NCBI RefSeq assembly: GCF_039534915.1
Contig: NZ_BAAAWE010000001.1
Coordinates: forward strand, 5,952,001-6,016,000
Source of the DNA: Streptomyces roseofulvus
GTDB lineage: Bacteria; Actinomycetota; Actinomycetes; Streptomycetales; Streptomycetaceae
Direction: 5' to 3'
Length of the DNA stretch: 64,000 bases
Shown here: positions 8,222-15,308 of the stretch, in pieces
Layout of the letters: each line of letters begins with the position of its first letter
Position numbering within the stretch: position 1 is the first letter of the stretch
Notes under the pieces: model-generated
Database searches by the model: none
Told to the model about the DNA's origin: nothing
What the model saw: only the letters and a program-made list of their open reading frames with translations
Position numbers and translations under genes: made by a program

Positions 8222-9250
8222 TCAGCCGGTCCCGGTGCGGAACCGGCGCCGATACGCCGCCGGCGTGGTCGCGAGCTGCCGCCGGAACGCCCGGTGCAGG
8301 GTCTCCACCGAGCCGAGCCCCGCCCGCGCCGCGACCTCCGCGAGCGGTGCGTCCGAGGTCTCCAGATGGCGCCGGGCCACCTCGATCCGGGCCGCCTCCA
8401 CGTAGGCGGCGGGGCTCGACCCCGTCTCCTGTGTGAAGACCCGGGCGAAGTGCCGCTCGCTCAGGCACATCCGGCCGGCCAGCCGCTCCGTGGACAGGTC
8501 GCCGTCGAGGTGGTCCGCGATCCAGAGCCGCAGCTCGTCGATGTCCCGCCGGCCGGCCGCCGGACGGCTCAGCGGCACCGAGAACTGGCTCTGCCCGCCC
8601 TGCCGCTTCAGGTACATCACGAGCTGCCGGGCGACCGCGAGCGCGGTCTCCTCGCCCAGGTCCTCGGCCACCAGGGCGAGCGAGAGGTCGAGGCAGGCGC
8701 TGATCCCGGCCCCCGTCCAGAGCCGGCCCCGGTCCGACCGTACGAAGATCGGATCGGGGTCGACGGCGACCTCCGGATGCGCGGCGGCCAGCTGCGCGGC
8801 CGTCGACCAGTGGGTCGTCGCGGTCCGGCCGTCGAGGAGGCCGGCCGCCGCCAGGACGTGCGCGCCGACGCAGACCGACGCCACCCGGCGGGCGTGCGGG
8901 GCGGTCTCCCGCACCCACCGCACCACCTCCGGATCGAGCCGGGCGACGACCCCGCCGTCCGGAGCCGGGTCCACCGCCCCCGGCACCAGGAGGGTGTCGA
9001 CGTCCGCGCCGACCTCGTCGAAGCCGAGGTCCGCGAGCAGCCGCACCCCGGCCGAGGTCCGCACCTCCCCGGCGCCGCCGGGCGCGGCCAGCCGCACCCG
9101 GTAGCGGTCGCCGCCCGCCTCCCGGTTGGCCAGCGCGAACACCTCGGCCGGCCCGGTGACGTCGAGCAGGTCCACGTCGGGGAAGACCGCGACGACGACC
9201 CGGTGGACGGGGTGCCCGTTGGGGCTCGCGGGGGAGTACGTCTCGGTCAT
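8222..9250 (-). CDS. GlxA-family (AraC-type) transcriptional regulator
   Basis: A 342-residue regulator with an N-terminal DJ-1/PfpI-like amidotransferase-fold domain (VVVAVFPDVDLLDVTGPAEVF). Its elbow cysteine lies in VASVCVGAHVLAAAGLLDG. The C-terminal AraC DNA-binding domain has two helix-turn-helix units, CLSERHFARVFTQETGSSP and AARAGLGSVETLHRAFRRQ. Such regulators sense small metabolites through the DJ-1-like domain. The ATG at 9250 was preferred over an upstream in-frame start at 9313, because the added residues are Cys-rich and unlike the family. It is divergent from miaB with a 117-bp gap and co-oriented with the cysteine hydrolase it probably controls. Confidence 0.9.
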   Translation of the reverse strand: MTETYSPASPNGHPVHRVVVAVFPDVDLLDVTGPAEVFALANREAGGDRYRVRLAAPGGAGEVRTSAGVRLLADLGFDEVGADVDTLLVPGAVDPAPDGGVVARLDPEVVRWVRETAPHARRVASVCVGAHVLAAAGLLDGRTATTHWSTAAQLAAAHPEVAVDPDPIFVRSDRGRLWTGAGISACLDLSLALVAEDLGEETALAVARQLVMYLKRQGGQSQFSVPLSRPAAGRRDIDELRLWIADHLDGDLSTERLAGRMCLSERHFARVFTQETGSSPAAYVEAARIEVARRHLETSDAPLAEVAARAGLGSVETLHRAFRRQLATTPAAYRRRFRTGTG

Positions 9251-9344
9251 GCCCACACCCTCGCCCGCACCGCCGCATGACGGCAATGACGATTCCCTGT
9301 CACATCCGGACACCGGGGCCGGACGGAGCCCGCTGGAGAGCGCC

Positions 9345-9364
9345 TACTCTTGAATACTCTTGAA
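9345..9364. repeat. 10-bp perfect tandem duplication before miaB
   Basis: TACTCTTGAA occurs twice in direct succession (9345-9354 and 9355-9364), ending three bases before the miaB ATG. Each copy contains a TACTCT hexamer resembling a TANNNT -10 element. Confidence 0.8.
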
Positions 9365-9367
9365 GGC

Positions 9368-10897
9368 ATGACCAGCAGCAGCGACCGGAGTCTCACAGTG
9401 GGCATCGAAGGACCGAAGACCTACGACATTCGCACCTACGGGTGTCAGATGAACGTCCACGACTCCGAGCGGCTCTCCGGTCTGCTGGAGGAGGCGGGCT
9501 ACGTCCGCGCGCCCAAGGAGGCCGACGGCGCCGACGTCGTCGTCTTCAACACCTGCGCGGTCCGCGAGAACGCGGACAACAAGCTGTACGGCAACCTCGG
9601 CCACCTCGCCCCCATGAAGACCGCGCGCCCCGGCATGCAGATCGCCGTCGGCGGCTGCCTCGCCCAGAAGGACCGCGACACCATCGTCAAGCGGGCCCCC
9701 TGGGTCGACGTCGTCTTCGGCACCCACAACATCGGCAAGCTGCCGGTGCTGCTGGAGCGCGCCCGCGTGCAGCAGGAGGCGCAGGTCGAGATCGCCGAGT
9801 CGCTGGAGGCGTTCCCCTCCACCCTGCCGACCCGCCGCGAGTCGGCGTACGCGGCCTGGGTCTCGATCTCGGTCGGCTGCAACAACACCTGCACCTTCTG
9901 CATCGTCCCCGCCCTGCGCGGCAAGGAGGAGGACCGCCGCCCCGGCGACATCCTCGCCGAGATCGAGGCGCTGGTCGCCGAGGGCGTCTCCGAGATCACC
10001 CTGCTCGGGCAGAACGTCAACGCCTACGGCTCCGACCTCGGCGACCGCGAGGCGTTCAGCAAGCTGCTGCGCGCCTGCGGCGCCGTCGAGGGCCTGGAGC
10101 GGGTCCGCTTCACCTCCCCGCACCCGCGCGACTTCACCGACGACGTCATCGCCGCCATGGCCGAGACGCCGAACGTGATGCCGCAGCTGCACATGCCGCT
10201 CCAGTCCGGCTCGGACACGGTCCTCAGGGCCATGCGCCGCTCGTACCGCCAGGAGCGCTTCCTCGGCATCATCGAGAAGGTGCGCGCCGCGATCCCGCAC
10301 GCCGCCATCTCCACCGACATCATCGTGGGCTTCCCCGGCGAGACCGAGGAAGACTTCGAGCAGACCATGCACGTGGTCCGCGAGGCCCGCTTCGCGAACG
10401 CCTTCACCTTCCAGTACTCCAAGCGCCCCGGCACCCCGGCCGCCGAGATGGACGGCCAGATCCCCAAGGAGGTCGTGCAGGCCCGCTACGAGCGCCTGGT
10501 CGCCCTCCAGGAGGAGATCTCCTGGGACGAGAACAAGAAGCAGGTCGGCCGCACCCTGGAGGTCATGGTCGCCGAGGGCGAGGGCCGCAAGGACGGCACC
10601 ACCCACCGCCTCTCCGGCCGCGCCCCCGACAACCGGCTCGTCCACTTCACCAAGCCCGACGAGGACGTCCGCCCCGGCGACGTGGTGACCGTCGAGATCA
10701 CCTACGCCGCCCCGCACCACCTCCTCGCCGAGGGCCCGACCACCGCCGTCCGCCGCACCCGCGCGGGCGACGCCTGGGAGAAGCGCACCGCCGCGGCCGC
10801 CGCCAAGCCGGCCGGCGTGCTGCTGGGCCTGCCGAAGATCGGCGTCCCCGAGCCGCTCCCGGCGGCCGAGGCCCCGGCCTGCGGCGTCGGCCACTGA
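9368..10897 (+). CDS. miaB: tRNA-2-methylthio-N6-dimethylallyladenosine synthase MiaB
   Basis: A 509-residue radical-SAM methylthiotransferase that converts i6A37 to ms2i6A37 in tRNAs reading UNN codons. The N-terminal UPF0004 domain supplies three cluster cysteines (Cys26 in YGCQMNVHDSERL; one in NTCAVRENADNK; one in GGCLAQKDRD). The radical-SAM motif CNNTCTFC lies at residues 171-178, and a C-terminal TRAM domain follows (about 390-460). The start is placed at ATG 9368. No good ribosome site precedes it, and a 10-bp tandem repeat abuts it, so the mRNA may be nearly leaderless. Its substrate is made by MiaA, encoded 1.7 kb downstream. Confidence 0.97.
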   Translation: MTSSSDRSLTVGIEGPKTYDIRTYGCQMNVHDSERLSGLLEEAGYVRAPKEADGADVVVFNTCAVRENADNKLYGNLGHLAPMKTARPGMQIAVGGCLAQKDRDTIVKRAPWVDVVFGTHNIGKLPVLLERARVQQEAQVEIAESLEAFPSTLPTRRESAYAAWVSISVGCNNTCTFCIVPALRGKEEDRRPGDILAEIEALVAEGVSEITLLGQNVNAYGSDLGDREAFSKLLRACGAVEGLERVRFTSPHPRDFTDDVIAAMAETPNVMPQLHMPLQSGSDTVLRAMRRSYRQERFLGIIEKVRAAIPHAAISTDIIVGFPGETEEDFEQTMHVVREARFANAFTFQYSKRPGTPAAEMDGQIPKEVVQARYERLVALQEEISWDENKKQVGRTLEVMVAEGEGRKDGTTHRLSGRAPDNRLVHFTKPDEDVRPGDVVTVEITYAAPHHLLAEGPTTAVRRTRAGDAWEKRTAAAAAKPAGVLLGLPKIGVPEPLPAAEAPACGVGH

Positions 10898-10923
10898 CAC
10901 CGCGCTCCGCGCCGACGGGGCAG

Positions 10924-10929
10924 TAGGCT
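10924..10929 (+). promoter_or_regulatory. -10 element (TAGGCT) of a probable leaderless promoter
   Basis: TAGGCT, a good actinobacterial -10 hexamer, ends 7 nt before the ATG at 10937. There is no ribosome-binding sequence between them. Transcription would start at or next to the start codon. No convincing -35 is visible. Confidence 0.6.
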
Positions 10930-10936
10930 GCGGATC

Positions 10937-11638
10937 ATGCTTGTCGCCGCAGCCGTGTGCCCCTGCCCGCCGCTCCTCGTGCCCGAGGTCGCCCGCGGCG
11001 CCGCCCCCGAGCTGGAGGCCGTGCGGGAGCACTGCGCGGACGCCCTCGGGGTGCTCGCCGCCGCCCGGCCCGACCGGCTGGTCGTCGTCGGACCGGCCCC
11101 GGAGGGCGCCCGGGGCGCCTTCCCGGCCGGTGCGGCCGGCTCCTTCGCCGGATTCGGCGTCGACCTGACCGCGCGGCTCGGCGAGGGCCCCGGGGGCCGC
11201 CCGCTGCCGGCCTCGCTCGCCGTGGGCGCCTGGCTGCTCTCCCGTACCCGCTCCGACGTGCCCGTCGAGGGGCTCGGGATCGGCGAGCGGGCCACCGCCG
11301 AGGAGTGCGCGGAGACCGGGCGGCGGCTGGCCGCCGCGGACGAGCGGGTCGCCCTGCTCGTCCTGGGCGACGGAAGCGCCTGCCGGACCGTGAAGGCCCC
11401 CGGCTACCTCGACGAGCGCGCCGCCGGCTTCGACGCCGAGGCCGCCCGCGTCCTGGGCTCCGCCGACGTGCCCGGCGTCCTCGCCCTCGACGCCGCGCTC
11501 GCGTACGAGCTGAAGGCGGCCGGACGCGCCCCCTGGCAGGTCCTCGCGGGCGCCGCCGAAGGCGCCGGTCTGGCCGGCCGCCTCCTGCACGAGGACGCCC
11601 CGTACGGCGTCGCGTACCTGGTCGCCGTCTGGTCCTGA
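10937..11638 (+). CDS. Class III extradiol dioxygenase subunit B-like protein
   Basis: A 233-residue protein of the LigB-like fold that lies beside miaB/miaA in streptomycetes as I know them. It opens MLVAAAVCPCPPLLVPEVARG, the LigB/MEMO-type start, and carries LVVVGPAPEGARG and LLVLGDGSACRTVKAPGYLDERAAGFD. The dioxygenase metal histidines are not evident as a full set, so ring-cleavage activity is doubtful. The family in actinobacteria has no assigned role. Expression appears to come from its own promoter (TAGGCT at 10924). The gene ends at a strong shared hairpin. Confidence 0.82.
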   Translation: MLVAAAVCPCPPLLVPEVARGAAPELEAVREHCADALGVLAAARPDRLVVVGPAPEGARGAFPAGAAGSFAGFGVDLTARLGEGPGGRPLPASLAVGAWLLSRTRSDVPVEGLGIGERATAEECAETGRRLAAADERVALLVLGDGSACRTVKAPGYLDERAAGFDAEAARVLGSADVPGVLALDAALAYELKAAGRAPWQVLAGAAEGAGLAGRLLHEDAPYGVAYLVAVWS

Positions 11639-11650
11639 GCCCGGAGCGCC

Positions 11651-11699
11651 CGAAGGGGCGGTGGCCGCGGAGCACTCCTCCGCGGCCACCGCCCCTTCG
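11651..11699. terminator. Bidirectional hairpin terminator
   Basis: A perfect 22-bp stem (11651-11672 with 11678-11699) with a CACTC loop sits between the convergent genes ending at 11638 and 11708. It can serve both. Confidence 0.88.
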
Positions 11700-11707
11700 C
11701 GCGCGAC

Positions 11708-11971
11708 TCAGCCCGCCGGGGGCGGGGGCGGAGGCGTGCCGTCGCCGCCGGGCGTGCCGTCGTCCTTGTGCTGGATCCGGTCGAGGGCGTCCTTGGCCTT
11801 GCCGGTGCCGGACTGGATCTTGTCGCTGTACTTGCCCTTGGTCTTCTCGTCGACCATCCTCGCGGCCTTGTCCAGGCCGTGGTCGATCTTGTCCCCGTGC
11901 TGTTGCGCGAGGTCCGCGACCTTGTGCTTGGCCGGGCCCAGCTTCGCCTTCAGTGAATCCAGGAGACCCAT
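11708..11971 (-). CDS. MT0933-family antitoxin-like protein
   Basis: An 87-residue protein. It starts MGLLDSLKAKLGPAKHKVADLAQQHGDKIDHGLDK and continues with amphipathic, Lys-rich helices. This matches the family annotated as antitoxins after M. tuberculosis MT0933/Rv0909. The C-terminus is a Gly/Pro-rich tail. No toxin-like reading frame is adjacent: the next gene upstream encodes an acidic low-complexity protein. This copy is therefore an orphan and the antitoxin role is unproven. The ATG at 11971 follows a GAGAGG ribosome site. Confidence 0.8.
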   Translation of the reverse strand: MGLLDSLKAKLGPAKHKVADLAQQHGDKIDHGLDKAARMVDEKTKGKYSDKIQSGTGKAKDALDRIQHKDDGTPGGDGTPPPPPPAG

Positions 11972-11999
11972 GGGGCACCTCTCCGTGTCCGTGTCCTGC

Positions 12000-12383
12000 C
12001 TACGTGCGGGCGGCTTCGCCGGTCTCGCTGTCCGCGTCGGCGGCGGTGCCGGCCGACTGCTGCCGCGGGATCTCCACCACCTCCGCGACGGACCCGGCCG
12101 CCTCCGGAGCGTCCTCCTCGGACTCCGTCGGCGCGGCGGACACCGCCTCGGCACCGTCCGTCCCGGCGACGGCCGCGTCGGCGGACGCCTCCGGCGCGGA
12201 GTCCGCCGGGGCGGTCACTCCCGCGACGGGCACCCGCGTGACCGGTTCGTCCGCCTCGGCGGTCTCCGCCGCGCCGGACTCCTCCGTCACACCGGGCTCG
12301 GTCGCCGCTGCCTCCGCGGACACCTCGGCCACGTCCTCCGCCGTGCCCTTCCTCTTCCGGCGAAACATAGCGAAAACGCCCAT
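12000..12383 (-). CDS. Small acidic low-complexity protein of unknown function
   Basis: A 127-residue protein I cannot assign. A short basic N-terminus (MGVFAMFRRKRKG) is followed by about 90 residues rich in Ala, Glu, Val, Thr and Ser, probably disordered. It ends in EIPRQQSAGTAADADSETG plus a basic tail, which looks like a discrete conserved motif rather than more of the spacer. The start was set at ATG 12383 because GAGGAG lies 5 nt upstream; the GTG two codons earlier would overlap that site. It is followed after 28 nt by the antitoxin-like gene, so the two may be co-transcribed. Confidence 0.7.
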   Translation of the reverse strand: MGVFAMFRRKRKGTAEDVAEVSAEAAATEPGVTEESGAAETAEADEPVTRVPVAGVTAPADSAPEASADAAVAGTDGAEAVSAAPTESEEDAPEAAGSVAEVVEIPRQQSAGTAADADSETGEAART

Positions 12384-12565
12384 ATTCACTCCTCAGCCTA
12401 CTCGTCAGGGGGTGCCGCGTGGGGAAGCGGCGGCCGGAACACGGCCCGAACGTGGCCGGAACACCACGGAACGTCGGCCGGAACCACGCTCGGGCAACGA
12501 GCCCCACGCCCTCCTGTCACGTCGCTCGTTCGGGGACCCCTCCCGAGGTTTGCGAGACTGGGACG

Positions 12566-13504
12566 GTGAGAAGCGCAGCTCCCGCACCGCGGGTCATCGC
12601 CGTCGTCGGCCCCACGGCGGCCGGAAAGTCCGATCTGGGAGTCTTCCTGGCCCAGCAGCTCGGCGGCGAGGTCGTCAACGCCGACTCGATGCAGCTCTAC
12701 CGCGGGATGGACATCGGAACCGCCAAACTGACGCCCGAGGAGCGGGGCGGGATCCCGCACCACCTCCTCGACATCTGGGACGTCACCGAGGCCGCCAGCG
12801 TCGCCGAGTACCAGCGGCTCGCCCGCGCCGAGATCGACCGGCTGCTCGCCGAGGGCCGTACCCCCGTCCTCGTCGGCGGCTCCGGCCTGTACGTGCGCGG
12901 CGCCGTGGACGCCCTGGAGTTCCCCGGCACCGACCCCGAGGTCCGGGCCCGGCTGGAGGCGGAGCTCGACGAACGCGGCTCCGGCGTCCTGCACGCCCGG
13001 CTGGCCGCCGCCGACCCCGAGGCGGCCCGCGCGATCCTCCCCAGCAACGGACGCCGGATCGTGCGCGCCCTGGAGGTCATCGAGATCACCGGCAAGCCCT
13101 TCACCGCCAACCTTCCCGGCCACGAGTCGGTCTACGACACCGTCCAGATCGGCGTCGACGTGGCCCGCCCCGAACTCGACGAGCGCATCACCACGCGCGT
13201 GGACCGGATGTGGGAGGCCGGGCTCGTCGACGAGGTCCGCGCCCTGGAGGCGCTCGGGCTGCGCGAGGGGCGCACCGCCTCCCGCGCGCTCGGCTACCAG
13301 CAGGTGCTCGCGGCGCTCGCGGGGGAGTGCACCGAGGACGAGGCGCGCGCCGAGACCGTCCGCGCCACCAAGCGCTTCGCCCGCCGCCAGGACTCGTGGT
13401 TCCGCCGCGACCCGCGGGTCCACTGGCTCAGCGGGGCCGCCGATCACCGCGGGGAACTCCCGCGGGAGGCGCTGTCGTTGGTCGAACGAGCGGTTACAGC
13501 CTGA
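12566..13504 (+). CDS. miaA: tRNA dimethylallyltransferase MiaA
   Basis: A 312-residue enzyme that transfers the dimethylallyl group to N6 of A37 in tRNA, giving the substrate of MiaB. The P-loop is GPTAAGKSDLGVFLA near residue 14. It is followed by VNADSMQLYRGMDIGTAK, the general-base/substrate motif, and PHHLLDIWDVTE. The insert domain includes GGSGLYVRGAVDAL. The C-terminus has RALGYQQVL and TKRFARRQDSWFRRDPRVHWL, both typical. The GTG at 12566 was chosen; longer in-frame starts back to 12419 cross non-coding sequence. It probably has its own promoter, as no gene precedes it on this strand for 900 bp. Confidence 0.97.
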   Translation: MRSAAPAPRVIAVVGPTAAGKSDLGVFLAQQLGGEVVNADSMQLYRGMDIGTAKLTPEERGGIPHHLLDIWDVTEAASVAEYQRLARAEIDRLLAEGRTPVLVGGSGLYVRGAVDALEFPGTDPEVRARLEAELDERGSGVLHARLAAADPEAARAILPSNGRRIVRALEVIEITGKPFTANLPGHESVYDTVQIGVDVARPELDERITTRVDRMWEAGLVDEVRALEALGLREGRTASRALGYQQVLAALAGECTEDEARAETVRATKRFARRQDSWFRRDPRVHWLSGAADHRGELPREALSLVERAVTA

Positions 13505-13606
13505 TCACGTGATGGCATCGGGACGCCCTGCCCGTCATTTCGGCGGTCGCGAGCGTGCCATCATCGAGCATCGATCGACCAAGTGGAGTCCGAGTGGGGA
13601 GGGCGC

Positions 13607-14065
13607 GTGGCGATGGAGGCCGGCCCTCGCGACAGAGAACAGCACGAGTCGGTGCCCGGGGCTGCCCCGGGGCTGACGCCCGACGGGCCCGACGACGCCG
13701 AGGGCTCGGCGGTCGAGGTCGACGCGGGCGAGGTGGAGGTCGAGCTGCGCCCGCGGCGCCTGCTGAGGATCTGGCAGCTCGCGCCGATCGTCGGGCTCGC
13801 CGCCGTCGGCTCCCTGATGTTCGCCTTCCCGCTTGCCTTCGGCTCCGGCGACGGCGGCGCGGTCGTGGCCATGCTCGGCCTGCTCATCAGCTTCTGCGCC
13901 GCCGGCTGGGGCATGATGGCCGCCCGCAAGGTCGGCTACACCTGGCCGGGGCTGCCGAAGCGCGGCTCCGGCGAGCGGCCGGACTGGCGGGTCCTCGCCC
14001 TGTACGTGACCACCATCGCGGCCCTCGTCGCGCTCGCGGTCTGGCGGGTCGCCCGGCTCCGCTGA
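13607..14065 (+). CDS. Small membrane protein of unknown function
   Basis: A 152-residue protein. An acidic hydrophilic N-terminus of about 55 residues precedes a basic stretch (RPRRLLRIW). Two closely spaced transmembrane helices follow (about 60-80 and 84-105), then a loop with GYTWPGLPKRGSGERPDWR and a third helix near the end. No catalytic motif is visible. It is conserved between miaA and dapF in streptomycetes as far as I recall, but I do not recognise a function. The GTG at 13607 was selected because GGGGAGGG precedes it by about 4 nt; ATG 13613 is also possible. Confidence 0.75.
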   Translation: MAMEAGPRDREQHESVPGAAPGLTPDGPDDAEGSAVEVDAGEVEVELRPRRLLRIWQLAPIVGLAAVGSLMFAFPLAFGSGDGGAVVAMLGLLISFCAAGWGMMAARKVGYTWPGLPKRGSGERPDWRVLALYVTTIAALVALAVWRVARLR

Positions 14066-14155
14066 GCCACCCTGCCCGGCAGCGCTGAGCCGCCCCCGGC
14101 CTGCTCCGCCGAGCCGCGCCCGGCCGGCACCGCCCGGGCCCCTTCCGGCCCGCCC

Positions 14156-14164
14156 TGTGGACAA
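14156..14164 (-). promoter_or_regulatory. DnaA box (TTGTCCACA on the minus strand)
   Basis: The plus strand reads TGTGGACAA, the complement of the preferred Streptomyces DnaA box TTGTCCACA with no mismatch. It lies 40-48 bp upstream of the dapF start, around the position expected for its -35 region. Confidence 0.6.
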
Positions 14165-14190
14165 CCGGAACGGCTGTCGGGGCGGCACCG

Positions 14191-14196
14191 TACAGT
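14191..14196 (+). promoter_or_regulatory. -10 element (TACAGT) upstream of dapF
   Basis: TACAGT fits the TANNNT pattern and ends 7 nt before the GTG start at 14204. No ribosome site intervenes, so a leaderless dapF transcript is likely. Confidence 0.5.
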
Positions 14197-14203
14197 TGAT
14201 CTC

Positions 14204-15079
14204 GTGACCAGCACGCAGACCACCCCGCTCCGCTATCTCAAGGGCCACGGCACCGAGAACGACTTCGTGATCGTCCCCGACGCGGAGAACGAGATCGACC
14301 TGCCCCCCGCGCTCGTCGCCCGGCTCTGCGACCGCCGCGCCGGTCTCGGCGGCGACGGCGTGCTGCACGTCGTGCGCAGCGCCGCCCACCCCGAGGCCCG
14401 CGCCATGGCCGACGAGGCCGAGTGGTTCATGGACTACCGGAACGCGGACGGCTCGGTCGCCGAGATGTGCGGCAACGGGGTCCGGGTCTTCGCCCGCTAC
14501 CTGGAGCACGCCGGTCACGTCACGGCCGGCGAGGTCGCCGTCGCCACCCGCGGCGGGGTCAAGCGCGTCCACCTCGACAAGGACGGCTCCGTCACCGTCT
14601 CCATGGGCCGGGCCGTCCTCTCCGACGAGGGCGTCACGGTCGCCGTCGACGGGCGCAGCTGGCCCGCGCGGAACGTGAACATGGGCAATCCGCACGCCGT
14701 CGCCTTCGTCGAGGACCTCGCGCACGCGGGCACGCTGTACGACGAGCCGCCGTACGAGCCCGCCTCCGTCTACCCGGACGGGGTCAACATCGAGTTCGTC
14801 GCCGACCGGGGCCCGCGCCACGTCGCCATGCGGGTCCACGAGCGCGGCGCCGCCGAGACCCGCTCCTGCGGCACCGGCGCCTGCGCCGTCGCCGTCGCCG
14901 CCGCCCGCCGCGACGGCGCGGACCCGGCCGAGACCGGCGCCCCCGTCACGTACACCGTCGACGTCCTCGGCGGCACCCTCGTCATCACCGAGCACCCCGA
15001 CGGGGAGATCGAGATGACCGGACCGGCCGTCATCGTCGCCGAGGGCACCCTTGAGCCCTCCTGGCTCGCCCAAGGCTGA
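14204..15079 (+). CDS. dapF: Diaminopimelate epimerase
   Basis: A 291-residue PLP-independent epimerase that interconverts LL- and meso-diaminopimelate, supplying lysine and the peptidoglycan cross-link residue. The N-terminus has KGHGTENDFVIVPD. The two catalytic cysteines are in AEMCGNGVRVFARYL and ETRSCGTGACAVAVAAA. NVNMGNPHAV and GVNIEFV are further family motifs. The GTG start at 14204 fits the family N-terminus. A DnaA box and a -10 hexamer lie immediately upstream. A short GC hairpin at 15086-15109 follows the stop. Confidence 0.97.
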   Translation: MTSTQTTPLRYLKGHGTENDFVIVPDAENEIDLPPALVARLCDRRAGLGGDGVLHVVRSAAHPEARAMADEAEWFMDYRNADGSVAEMCGNGVRVFARYLEHAGHVTAGEVAVATRGGVKRVHLDKDGSVTVSMGRAVLSDEGVTVAVDGRSWPARNVNMGNPHAVAFVEDLAHAGTLYDEPPYEPASVYPDGVNIEFVADRGPRHVAMRVHERGAAETRSCGTGACAVAVAAARRDGADPAETGAPVTYTVDVLGGTLVITEHPDGEIEMTGPAVIVAEGTLEPSWLAQG

Positions 15080-15085
15080 GAGCGG

Positions 15086-15109
15086 GCCCGGGGCGGGCGC
15101 TCCCCGGGC
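15086..15109 (+). terminator. Hairpin after dapF
   Basis: An 8-bp stem (15086-15093 with 15102-15109) and an 8-nt loop lie 6 nt beyond the dapF stop codon. It is weaker than the other terminators in this window. Confidence 0.5.
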
Positions 15110-15308
15110 GCGTCCAGGGCCCCCGGCGGGCCTCTCCGGAGGGCGTAATCGAAACAGTCAACGACTCTCGTGTCGCTCGAATGGGTGATCCGATTCACGC
15201 TGGGCGAGAGCGTGACTGCGCCACGTGGTGGGGTCGGTAGCATCAAGCACCGGCCCCCCGGGCTCTCCCCGCCCGTCCACCGCCGGTCGACGTCGCCGGA
15301 GGTGCCCC

